Source of the DNA: Clostridia bacterium
GTDB taxonomy: Bacteria > Bacillota > Clostridia > Christensenellales > Pumilibacteraceae
DNA length: 32,373 nt
Assembly: GCA_017623455.1 (NCBI GenBank)
Contig: JAGAPA010000077.1
Coordinates: 1-32,373, forward strand
Reading direction: 5' to 3'
The translations under genes were made by a program, and so were the position numbers. Position 1 is the first letter of the stretch. The number at the start of each line of letters is the position of its first letter. Below the pieces are notes generated by a model. The model was not told the origin of the DNA and did no database searches. It worked only from the letters and a program-made list of their open reading frames with translations. Below, piece after piece: positions 25,286 through 32,373 of this stretch.

Positions 25286-26034
25286 GCTTGCTCTCCGTTT
25301 TGTACGGAAATATCTGATACGTTATCGACTTTTTCGGTAATTTCTACGTTATCGTCATTATTTTGAGAAGCTAACTCTGCTTGCTTTTCTTCGCTTTGCT
25401 CTGTTGTTTGATCTGCATTTACAGAGGATTCTTCCTGTTTTTGATCCGCAAGCTCCTTACTATCCTTGCCTTCCATAAACAGCATATAAACGACAAATGC
25501 TATTGCGCCGACCACAAGGCACGCATCCGCAATATTAAACACGGCAAAGCTCGTGCCAAGATATGGAATCTCAAGTCCGAAATATACAATTCGGATAAAG
25601 TCCCTTACCATAGAAAACGCAATTCTGTCATAAAGGTTGCCAAGCGCGCCACCGATAATCAGAGCGAAACAAACACGCGCGAAAAGCCGTCTAAAGCGAA
25701 GCTTGTACAAAATAAAACCAAAGATGAGAACCGAAATAATCGTGGTGATAATAAACACCGTCATTACTCCGTCCTGTCCTATCAGTCCGCCCAGTCCAAA
25801 ATCGAACGAGAATGCGGCTGCCTTGTTGTAGGTAAAATAGAACTCCAAGAAATTGGGAATGAGGACGATTGTTTCCCCCTCTTTCATGGTGGACTGAATT
25901 ATACCTTTTGAAATAAGGTCGACTGCAAGGGCGATTACTATTATTATATACTCGGTTTTGGCTTGCTTAAGATATTCCCATACACCTTTACCGAGCTTTT
26001 TTATAAAATTGAGGAACTTATTACTTTTATCCAT
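25282..26034 (-). CDS. lspA: Lipoprotein signal peptidase with long C-terminal tail
   Basis: A 250-residue membrane aspartyl protease that removes lipoprotein signal peptides. Four membrane helices lie at about 29-47, 90-110, 118-134 and 170-187. Family motifs: NKAAAF (70-75), ALGNLYDR with catalytic D136, and FNIAD with catalytic D170. Typical LspA has 150-170 residues; this one has about 25 extra N-terminal residues and a hydrophilic tail of about 60 residues (190-250) rich in Gln, Glu, Asp and Ser. It overlaps sepF by 8 bp and rluD by 4 bp. Confidence 0.95.
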   Translation of the reverse strand: MDKSNKFLNFIKKLGKGVWEYLKQAKTEYIIIVIALAVDLISKGIIQSTMKEGETIVLIPNFLEFYFTYNKAAAFSFDFGLGGLIGQDGVMTVFIITTIISVLIFGFILYKLRFRRLFARVCFALIIGGALGNLYDRIAFSMVRDFIRIVYFGLEIPYLGTSFAVFNIADACLVVGAIAFVVYMLFMEGKDSKELADQKQEESSVNADQTTEQSEEKQAELASQNNDDNVEITEKVDNVSDISVQNGEQA

Positions 26035-26584
26035 TATTATCTTCGCCTTCGGGTATTATTACTTTTACTGACGGGGGCACTGCAAGAAATACCGCGGTTG
26101 ATATCTTTTTGATAAGTCCGTCCATAGCGTAAATTGCACCTGCCACAAAATCAATTATTCGCTGAGCGACGTCAGCGTCCGTTTCGTCCATTTTAAGTAT
26201 AATAGGCTCGTTGGTCTTAAGACAGTTTATGATTGCCTGGGCTTCCTTTTCGACCTGAGGCTCGTACACCATAACGTTCTTGAACGAAATAACTTTTTTC
26301 TTTTCTTCCACTCTTTCTTCACGAACGGCTGTATCTGTCTGAGGAGCATTGTTTGTAAGCGAAGGGGAAGGGGCTGTATTAACGTTGCTGTTTACGATAT
26401 TGTTGGGGCGGGGAGTAAAGGTGTCCTCTCTTCCGTTCAAGCCGTTTGCATTATTGTTTGCTACGGTAAACTCTCTGAGCTTTTTTGAATACTGCCCGTT
26501 CTCGTCGTGCGTATCCTCGTAAAAGTCGTAAGTTTCCTCTCCAAACGTTCTGTTAAATCCGTATTTTTCGTCAAAACTACCCAT
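26027..26584 (-). CDS. sepF: Cell-division protein SepF
   Basis: A 185-residue FtsZ-associated division protein. The conserved SepF domain is at about 95-180, with VMVYEPQVEKEAQAIINCL, the RIIDFVAGAIYAM segment and FLAVPPSV. The N terminus is polar, with an Asn/Thr/Pro-rich linker (about 45-85). Family members tether FtsZ filaments to the membrane through an N-terminal amphipathic helix, which is not obvious here. It starts 3 bp after yggS and overlaps lspA. Confidence 0.93.
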   Translation of the reverse strand: MGSFDEKYGFNRTFGEETYDFYEDTHDENGQYSKKLREFTVANNNANGLNGREDTFTPRPNNIVNSNVNTAPSPSLTNNAPQTDTAVREERVEEKKKVISFKNVMVYEPQVEKEAQAIINCLKTNEPIILKMDETDADVAQRIIDFVAGAIYAMDGLIKKISTAVFLAVPPSVKVIIPEGEDNNG

Positions 26585-26587
26585 TTT

Positions 26588-27241
26588 CTACCTCTTTGTA
26601 TAATCTCTTGCACCAAACAGCGCCGTACCCAATCTTATTTCGGTTGCGCCGTTTTTAAGTGCGGTTATATAGTCGTTACTCATTCCCATAGAAAGCACGG
26701 AAAGTGAGTATTTGTCCTTAAATCTATCATACGTATGCTTGATTTTTGCATACAGGCTCTCTTCCGCTCCAATGGGGAACACACTCATAATACCCACAAG
26801 CTCCAAGTTTTCCTTAGCACTTACGTACGCGAGCATTTCCTCCACGTTGTCGCAATTCACTCCGCCTTTGCTCTCTTCCGCTCCTGCGTTAATCTCGACA
26901 AGAACACGCATTTTTATACCGTGTTTTTTTGCCTGCCTGTCTATCTCGTCTGCAAGCGACGGTCTATCCACCGATTCTATGAGCGAAACTTTGTCGATGA
27001 TATACTTGACCTTATTAGTCTGAAGCTGACCGATAAAGTGCCAATTTATGCGCTTGTCCACTTCGTCGTATTTATCGAGAAGCTCTTGCACCTTGTTTTC
27101 TCCCACGGTATAGAGAGAATAGGACGGAAGCGTGTTTATTGTTTCCGCGCTACGCGTTTTGCTTGCGCACACTATTGTAACGCTGTCCGCCGTTTTGTAT
27201 TTTTTTACGTTTTCCTGTATTTCGTTAATTCTTGCTTGCAT
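26588..27241 (-). CDS. yggS: YggS-family pyridoxal-phosphate homeostasis protein
   Basis: A 217-residue PLP-binding protein that buffers pyridoxal phosphate and affects amino acid homeostasis; no catalytic reaction is established for the family. The PLP lysine is K28 in CASKTR. Further landmarks are WHFIGQLQTNK, VEINAGAEESKGG, MGMSNDY and IRLGTALFG. It commonly precedes sepF in Bacillota. Its start overlaps the upstream ATP-grasp gene by 17 bp. Confidence 0.94.
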   Translation of the reverse strand: MQARINEIQENVKKYKTADSVTIVCASKTRSAETINTLPSYSLYTVGENKVQELLDKYDEVDKRINWHFIGQLQTNKVKYIIDKVSLIESVDRPSLADEIDRQAKKHGIKMRVLVEINAGAEESKGGVNCDNVEEMLAYVSAKENLELVGIMSVFPIGAEESLYAKIKHTYDRFKDKYSLSVLSMGMSNDYITALKNGATEIRLGTALFGARDYTKR

Positions 27242-28088
27242 TATTTTTCACCGTCTTTATAATACTGTCCACGTACTGTCCTGCAACGTCCACACCAAGG
27301 CTTTCGATGCCCTTGAAGTATGCGTTGGAATTAGCTTCTACAAAATATGATTTTCCATTGTCTTTAATAAAATCCACCGAGCCGAACGACAAGTTAAGAC
27401 GCTTTGCAACCTCGAGCGCAAGCTCTTTTTCCTGTTCCGTCGGACTATACAGCTCAATTTTTCCTCCCATTGCGAGGTTAGAGGTAAACGAGGTTGTGTT
27501 TATACGCTTGCACGCTCCCACAACCGCTCCGCCCGCAACGTAAAACCTGATATCCGTACCGCGTTCGTCACCAACGTACTTCTGATACTGGTGCGCGGTA
27601 TGACGGAGCGCGCGTGACTTGTAGATAAGCTCCGCTCTGTTGTTTATGAGATATACCTGCATTCCGAGCGAACCCGTACTTTCCTTTATTATAAGCGGAT
27701 AACCGAGCTTTTCCACCTCTAAGATAAGCTCGTCGTCTTCGTTGGAACTAACCGGGAAGCACACGGGCGAAAAAACCGTGGGTATAAGACAGTCAAGACC
27801 GCAAAGAGCCAAGTAAGTAAGCGTTTTGCTGTCGCATATCCTGATAGTTTCGGACGAATTGAACGTGGGAATACCCATGTTTTCGATAACCCTTGCCGCA
27901 ACCGCGTCCTTATCCCAAAATATTACGAAGTCGGCGTCCATCGGCCGGACGGAAAGTGACGATACGAGTGGACAGACAGAGTGGGTAAGCGTTACACCTC
28001 TGTCTTTTGCGCTTTGTATGAGCCTGCCTGCAAGGTATTTCATTCCCTCGTCAAGGTAGTATCTGTTTGTTATCAAGATTCCTTTCAT
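27225..28088 (-). CDS. RimK-like ATP-grasp ligase
   Basis: A 287-residue ATP-grasp enzyme similar to RimK/LysX proteins, which join an amino acid or amine to a carboxyl group using ATP. Visible landmarks: preATP-grasp N domain, YPLIIKESTGSLGMQVYLI for nucleotide binding, a DIRFYVAGG strand, and the metal-binding end SYFVEANSNAYFKGIES. Substrate unknown. It is the first gene of the yggS-sepF-lspA-rluD run and overlaps yggS. Confidence 0.85.
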   Translation of the reverse strand: MKGILITNRYYLDEGMKYLAGRLIQSAKDRGVTLTHSVCPLVSSLSVRPMDADFVIFWDKDAVAARVIENMGIPTFNSSETIRICDSKTLTYLALCGLDCLIPTVFSPVCFPVSSNEDDELILEVEKLGYPLIIKESTGSLGMQVYLINNRAELIYKSRALRHTAHQYQKYVGDERGTDIRFYVAGGAVVGACKRINTTSFTSNLAMGGKIELYSPTEQEKELALEVAKRLNLSFGSVDFIKDNGKSYFVEANSNAYFKGIESLGVDVAGQYVDSIIKTVKNNASKN

Positions 28089-28103
28089 ACTTTACCATAT
28101 TAT

Positions 28104-28133
28104 ATTATACACCATAAAAGCGTACGTTGTAAA
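28104..28133 (-). promoter_or_regulatory. Promoter of the ATP-grasp-yggS-sepF-lspA-rluD operon
   Basis: Minus strand TTTACA (28128-28133), 18-bp spacer, TATAAT (28104-28109); a second overlapping TATAAT lies at 28099-28104. The overlaps between downstream genes suggest that the whole run depends on it. Confidence 0.65.
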
Positions 28134-28143
28134 GCAAAAATCG

Positions 28144-28719
28144 TTATTCTCGGAAGTATTTATACGCACTAAAAATCAGATCGCATGCATAATATTTGAG
28201 CGCAACTACGCAATTTCCCGAAATTTTAGGAGTGAGCGCGGAAAAAATCGGATGCGCCTCCGTTTTTATTGCAATCTCGTAGCGATTTATCTCCAAAAGA
28301 ACCGAGTCAACACTTTCTCTTGCGTTGTCAAAATCCTGTGAAAGCATAATAAGCGAGCTTGCGTATCCAAATATTCGGGTATACGCTACGCTTTGTTCGT
28401 CTGCCTGATTCTTATCGTAAAAAGAAAGGGTGGGGAGAGAGATTTCGTATACCGTTCCACCGTTTTTTGATGCTATCTTTTGCGCGACGTCCTTATTTAG
28501 ATACGCAGATGCAATAACGTAATACGTTTCTCCATCCTCAAACACGTAGCCTGCTCCGCACTTTATTCTAACCTCTTCCGCTTGCGTTTGCGCCTCGGTT
28601 TGCGTTTTTGTAACGTACGGACAAAAGCAATAGTAGGTTGCGCCTTTTACCGTGTATTTGGGCTTTACGACGAAAAACAAACCGACAATAAGCAATACCG
28701 CACACAAAAAAACAAGCAC
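28144..28719 (-). CDS. Membrane-anchored hypothetical protein, possibly SPOR-like
   Basis: A 191-residue reading from GTG: an N-terminal membrane helix (about 2-18) followed by an extracytoplasmic domain. The segment around 55-95 (YYVIASAYLNKDVAQKIASK, then GTVYEISLP) has a SPOR-like pattern, suggesting peptidoglycan or division association, but this is weak. The start is doubtful: the frame stays open for another 28 codons up to a TAA at 28804-28806, encoding a polar and basic stretch ending SKPRKYRKKLRIF, with no ATG. AAAAAGGAG lies 9 nt before an ATC at 28795-28797, and CGGAG lies 8 nt before an ATT at 28774-28776. The true start may be non-canonical. Confidence 0.65.
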   Translation of the reverse strand: MLVFLCAVLLIVGLFFVVKPKYTVKGATYYCFCPYVTKTQTEAQTQAEEVRIKCGAGYVFEDGETYYVIASAYLNKDVAQKIASKNGGTVYEISLPTLSFYDKNQADEQSVAYTRIFGYASSLIMLSQDFDNARESVDSVLLEINRYEIAIKTEAHPIFSALTPKISGNCVVALKYYACDLIFSAYKYFRE

Positions 28720-28796
28720 AAGCGGAAAAATTCGTAGCTTTTTGCGGTATTTTCGAGGTTTTGACGGGATAAGAATGGGAAATTCTCCGTAATCGA

Positions 28797-28826
28797 TTGC
28801 CTTTTACTCCTTTTTAGTGGTATAAT
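28797..28826 (+). promoter_or_regulatory. Promoter of the DUF6062-like gene
   Basis: TTGCCT (28797-28802), 18-bp spacer, TATAAT (28821-28826); a second TATAAT lies at 28830-28835. GGAG is 8 nt before the ATG. Confidence 0.55.
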
Positions 28827-28859
28827 ATATATAATACTTATTCGATTGGAGAATTTTTT

Positions 28860-29546
28860 ATGCAGTATCATATCCAAACCACTCCCGTATGGGATGCTTT
28901 TAAGAGTAATTGCGATTGCGCTATGTGCGAGCTTGAAAAAAGAATAAACGAACGCCTCATACGTCAGTACACCGACGAGGCGGTTATGATTCCCGAGTTC
29001 CGTCAAAGAGTTAACAGGTACGGTTTTTGCTCCACGCACAGCAAAATGCTTTTTAACGGCGGTAACAAGTTGGGCGTTGCTCTTCAAATGATGACGAGAA
29101 CCGAGGCTTTGGAAAAAAAGCTTCCGTATCTTGACAAGGTTAAAAAAGCAAAGGGTTGCGCTAAGGATCTTGAAAACGAAATTAAAAGCTGTGTTATTTG
29201 CCAAAGCCTTGACGACAGCATGGAAAGATATGCGTATACTATAGGACAAATGTACCTCAACGAGCGCGAATTCCCCGATTTGTTTGAAAAGTGTAACGGC
29301 TTTTGTATGCCTCACTATCTCCTGCTTTTGCAAAACGCACACAAGGCAGGCAAGGGTGCGGATATGTATTCGATGAGCCTTTCCATCGTACAAAAGCGAG
29401 CTTTGGAAAAAGCTTGCAACGAGCTTGAAAAGTTTACGTCCAAGTTTGACTACCGCTCCACCAACAAGTCTTCTTCAGACGGCAACGACGCTCTGCCTAA
29501 GGCCATAAACAGACTCAGGGGAAATATACTGGATATACCTAAATAG
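28860..29546 (+). CDS. DUF6062-like cysteine-rich protein
   Basis: A 228-residue cytosolic protein. The opening TTPVWDAFKSNCDCAMCELEK and the motifs GFCSTHSKMLF, SCVIC and GFCMPHYL are those I associate with DUF6062, a Clostridia-enriched family of unknown function. The Cys/His spacing (CxCxxC, CxxH, CxxC, CxxxH) suggests one or two zinc sites. The C terminus is helical then polar. Single-gene unit. A small hairpin with arms CTAAATAGG / CCTATTTAG (29539-29569) overlaps its stop codon but lacks a T tract. Confidence 0.8.
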   Translation: MQYHIQTTPVWDAFKSNCDCAMCELEKRINERLIRQYTDEAVMIPEFRQRVNRYGFCSTHSKMLFNGGNKLGVALQMMTRTEALEKKLPYLDKVKKAKGCAKDLENEIKSCVICQSLDDSMERYAYTIGQMYLNEREFPDLFEKCNGFCMPHYLLLLQNAHKAGKGADMYSMSLSIVQKRALEKACNELEKFTSKFDYRSTNKSSSDGNDALPKAINRLRGNILDIPK

Positions 29547-29696
29547 GCTTTTGGGACTATCCTATTTAGTAAACTGCACGAATAGAATTACACTATCGTT
29601 ATTTATACACAAGTGACGTATTACGGTGCGTTGGCTTGTTATTGATAGTGGGTGAGCAAATTTTGTTCTTTGTTCCTTTCTTTCTCATAAAAAATA

Positions 29697-29731
29697 TGCA
29701 CCCCAAAAGTTTGTCTAACTTTTGGGGTGCA
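29697..29731 (-). terminator. Terminator of TIR paralogue 3
   Basis: Perfect 15-bp stem TGCACCCCAAAAGTT / AACTTTTGGGGTGCA with a five-base loop, 26 bp past the stop codon, followed on the minus strand by TATTTTTTATG. Confidence 0.92.
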
Positions 29732-29757
29732 TTTCACTGACTTGCTCTTTTTTGATA

Positions 29758-32373
29758 TTAAAGTTTGAGGATACCTGATACAGAGGACCTTGCGCTAAAA
29801 AGCCAACCGAACAGATCGTCGAGATCGCCCCATAAATTATTCCACATATTTTGTCTGTTTTGCTCAATTGCGATTTGAACTTCTGGCAATAAAAGAATTT
29901 CAACCATTATTGCAATACCAAGACAAACTGCCGCAACACCGTTAATAGCTGTTGCCGCTTCGCATCCATACTCAAATCCTGTAATAAACGCACATATTGT
30001 CATTGCTACAGTAAATACGGATGTGTAGCCTACTTGCAACACGTATTCTTGCAAACATCCTGTAGTTATTATTATTGCAATTATCAAAGCAAGATTAAAT
30101 AAAGCAGCTATTATAATTCCAGTATCTTCGATAAGATTTCCGAGCACTTTTGTTAGAGATACCGATAGCATAATATATGCCCCACCGCCTGCAAAAACAA
30201 CAAACCACTGACCTACTTCCCAGTAGTTTATCTGCAATACAACGGCACACGCTGCAGCCATCATAACTAAGGAGCTTCCGATTTCGAACCACCGTCCTTC
30301 ACCATCATTTGTGTAGTATATGATTGTTTCTATTATGCCCACAACGTAGACGGACGTGGATAAGCAGTAGGTAAGAACACCGTTTTGCTTTAGGAATATG
30401 GCATTAAGGAGTATTAAAACTCCCAGCGACGCATTGACAATCGTACCTAAATAAACACCTTTATCTTCGCCGTTTGCCAGTAGTACTATATGGAGAACTA
30501 AATACCAGATGCCTCCACCTATACCAAGCAACCACTGAGCAACTACCCAATCAAAATGCCACCTGAAAATAAGAAACATCAGTGTAATAACTACGGCTAT
30601 ACCAAAACCAACTATAAGCATTATTATTGCGGCTTTAAGCACAGGAGGAATTTGAATATCTGCAAGCTTTTCTTTAAATCTTTTATAAGATTCCTGCTTA
30701 ATGCGCTTCTTTTCAATTGCGCGTTTTTCCTTCAGGCGTTTTTCCTCTTCCGCGCGCTTTCTTTTTTGCTCCATCTCAAACTCGCGTTCTTGCTGTTTTT
30801 CGATAAGCTGTCTGTACTGAATTTGCTTTTTACGTTCTGAGGGAAGATTTGCAAGAAGCTGAGTCGCATCCTTATATCCAAGAGCGCGCTCCAAATACTT
30901 TCGTGCCGTTTTATACGTTTCGTCTATTGTCAAATCAGAATTTATAAACTGCAATGCGAGGTTGTAATTCTCTTCCTTTTCTCGCTCGGTCTTTTTTGCA
31001 AACTGCTCAGCTCTTATGGATGAGAGCTTCATTATAAGCTCGTCAGCATCCTTATAACCCGATGCTTTTGTCAAGTAGCCTTTTACCAAATCGTACGTTT
31101 CATTTGACGTAAGATCGGAACTTATGTACTTTTTAGCCTTTTCGTAATAAAAGTTTTTTGAGATGTTATCAAGCTGAACTTTAAGAGATGCGCTTGCATA
31201 CTGTACAGCTCTTTTATAGTTGGAGTTGTCCAAAATGCCGTTTTGCATAGCAAGCTCTTCCGCAGAAACCGCCTTGTACGAGCAAAGCAAGCTGATATAG
31301 TAAGCCTCGGCACATTCGGAATCCATATTAAGACATGCTTCGGCACATTCTAACGCCTTTGCCCAATTCTTATCCTCAATACACTTTTCCGCTCTGCTGA
31401 GCAAGCCCGAAATAACGTTTTTATTGTCGTCGTACCTATCGCTTGGATATACGCTCTGCTGACCCATACCGTAACTGAACTTACCGAACTTTTTGTCTAT
31501 TATGCCGGTGAGAGTTTCAATAAAGTCCATATCCTTAATGTTAAGAGCCTGAATATCCTGTAATTGAGGAGGTAAATTGTACGCCTCAAAATCCTGTATG
31601 CACGGAACGAGAGTTTTACTATCGTCGGTTTTCATAAACTCCAAAAATCTGCTCCACTCGTTACGTACCCAAGGCGCGTTTATGTTTTCTTCGTTAGTGG
31701 AAATAACGATCATAATTTTTGCAGTGTTAAGCGCAGAATAGATTATGGGTTCATACTTACTACCTGCCATCTCCTTAAGCGTTACTCGCGCAAAAAACAG
31801 CTTATACCCCTTGTTTGTAAGGTTGGAGTATAACTTATGCGCAATGTGAGAATCAGCCGCGCGTCGTTTTATCCCGTTTACCTCTTCTGTTTCTTTGTAG
31901 CAAATGAAGATATCGTACGGTTCTTCCTTGTCCGCTATCTCAATTATTTCTTTCTGGATGCGGTCTATCTCTTTTGCTTCGGACTCGTAAATCCTGAGCT
32001 CTTCTACGCTTGCTCTTGATATTATGCGCTTGTAGTCGGGGTTGTCGTAAATACTTTCCCTTACCGTTCTGTGACAAGTGGGAAGGCGTTTTTCGCTATC
32101 CGTATCGTCTACGTACTCGATTCCGTACTCACACAAAAGCTTACACCAGTACGCCTCGTTATCGTCGGGGTACTGCTGTATGAGCTTTTCGTACTTTTCC
32201 TTGGCAATGTCGAACTTGCTGTCAAATCTGTCGGCGTTAGCCTCTGAAAAGAGTTTTGCTTTACGCGGATCTTCATCTTCTGTCTTGGGCAACGTTTGCT
32301 CAAGACCACAAAATTCGCAAACGACGGTCGTTTTGCCATTTACGTTTTCAAGCGGTGTTCCGCAACTTTTACA
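29758..32373 (-). CDS. Membrane-anchored TIR-domain protein, 5' end cut by the window (TIR paralogue 3)
   Basis: At least 871 codons; the frame is open to the right edge. Residues here count from the edge. Zinc ribbon C1, C4, C19 and C22 is visible only if the frame is followed past the TTG at 32292, so that TTG is not the start. Next come a TPR-like segment, a TIR domain (about 150-300) with YDIFICYKE and E208 in KYEPIIYSAL, a second TPR-like segment, two GYKDA-type helical repeats (about 439 and 499), a charged coiled coil (about 510-575), and about eight membrane helices with an internal duplication marked by DWVVAQW and YWEVGQW. It is paralogue 2 with a shorter solenoid. Fewer than ten N-terminal residues are probably missing. 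Confidence 0.9.
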   Translation of the reverse strand, partial: CKSCGTPLENVNGKTTVVCEFCGLEQTLPKTEDEDPRKAKLFSEANADRFDSKFDIAKEKYEKLIQQYPDDNEAYWCKLLCEYGIEYVDDTDSEKRLPTCHRTVRESIYDNPDYKRIISRASVEELRIYESEAKEIDRIQKEIIEIADKEEPYDIFICYKETEEVNGIKRRAADSHIAHKLYSNLTNKGYKLFFARVTLKEMAGSKYEPIIYSALNTAKIMIVISTNEENINAPWVRNEWSRFLEFMKTDDSKTLVPCIQDFEAYNLPPQLQDIQALNIKDMDFIETLTGIIDKKFGKFSYGMGQQSVYPSDRYDDNKNVISGLLSRAEKCIEDKNWAKALECAEACLNMDSECAEAYYISLLCSYKAVSAEELAMQNGILDNSNYKRAVQYASASLKVQLDNISKNFYYEKAKKYISSDLTSNETYDLVKGYLTKASGYKDADELIMKLSSIRAEQFAKKTEREKEENYNLALQFINSDLTIDETYKTARKYLERALGYKDATQLLANLPSERKKQIQYRQLIEKQQEREFEMEQKRKRAEEEKRLKEKRAIEKKRIKQESYKRFKEKLADIQIPPVLKAAIIMLIVGFGIAVVITLMFLIFRWHFDWVVAQWLLGIGGGIWYLVLHIVLLANGEDKGVYLGTIVNASLGVLILLNAIFLKQNGVLTYCLSTSVYVVGIIETIIYYTNDGEGRWFEIGSSLVMMAAACAVVLQINYWEVGQWFVVFAGGGAYIMLSVSLTKVLGNLIEDTGIIIAALFNLALIIAIIITTGCLQEYVLQVGYTSVFTVAMTICAFITGFEYGCEAATAINGVAAVCLGIAIMVEILLLPEVQIAIEQNRQNMWNNLWGDLDDLFGWLFSARSSVSGILKL

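Overview
The window looks like a chromosomal segment of a moderately AT-rich Gram-positive anaerobe, most likely Bacillota class Clostridia. Evidence: tig-clpP-clpX-lon-engB gene order, an RqcH/NFACT protein, SepF, GGAGG-type ribosome binding sites, and many sigma-A-like promoters with 17-18 bp spacers. The genus cannot be fixed from the sequence. No tRNA, rRNA, CRISPR array, transposase, integrase or reverse transcriptase was seen.

Layout. (1) 1-1079 has no gene and is packed with degenerate dispersed repeats. (2) 1080-12046, all on the minus strand, is the protein quality-control neighbourhood: tig, clpP, clpX, then a TIR-domain gene flanked by its own promoter and terminator, then lon, engB, a cysteine-rich SPOCS-like protein and a metallophosphoesterase. 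A second dispersed-repeat cluster (5600-5910) lies between lon and the TIR gene. (3) 12192-13856 on the plus strand is the ribosome-rescue factor RqcH, divergent from tig. (4) 13857-14350 is an intergenic stretch of small palindromes, including an unusual array of GTGAAGTT octamers separated by mini-hairpins. (5) 14351-16319 is a very AT-rich accessory island: a putative RHH-WYL regulator coupled to a 44-residue basic protein, divergent from a putative toxin/immunity pair, bracketed by 33-bp near-identical repeats. (6) 16473-19649 is a second, membrane-anchored TIR gene. (7) 19700-23662 is an AraC regulator divergent from a GH2 beta-galactosidase whose 3' end carries five tandem 42-43 bp repeats. 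(8) 23922-28719 on the minus strand holds a housekeeping operon (ATP-grasp ligase, yggS, sepF, lspA, rluD) with a small membrane protein gene downstream and a membrane-anchored hypothetical upstream. (9) 28860-29546 is a DUF6062-like cysteine-rich gene. (10) 29758 to the right edge is a third TIR gene, cut by the window.

The most striking content is the three TIR paralogues within 26 kb. Each starts with a four-cysteine zinc ribbon and a TPR-like helical segment, followed by a TIR domain that keeps the glutamate expected of NAD-cleaving TIRs. They differ at the C terminus: one has two DUF6273-like domains, the other two have a helical repeat solenoid plus a polytopic membrane domain. This reads as one sensor/effector family with swapped output or sensing ends. 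A defence or stress-response role is inference, not shown by the sequence. The AT-rich toxin-like island is a second candidate system.
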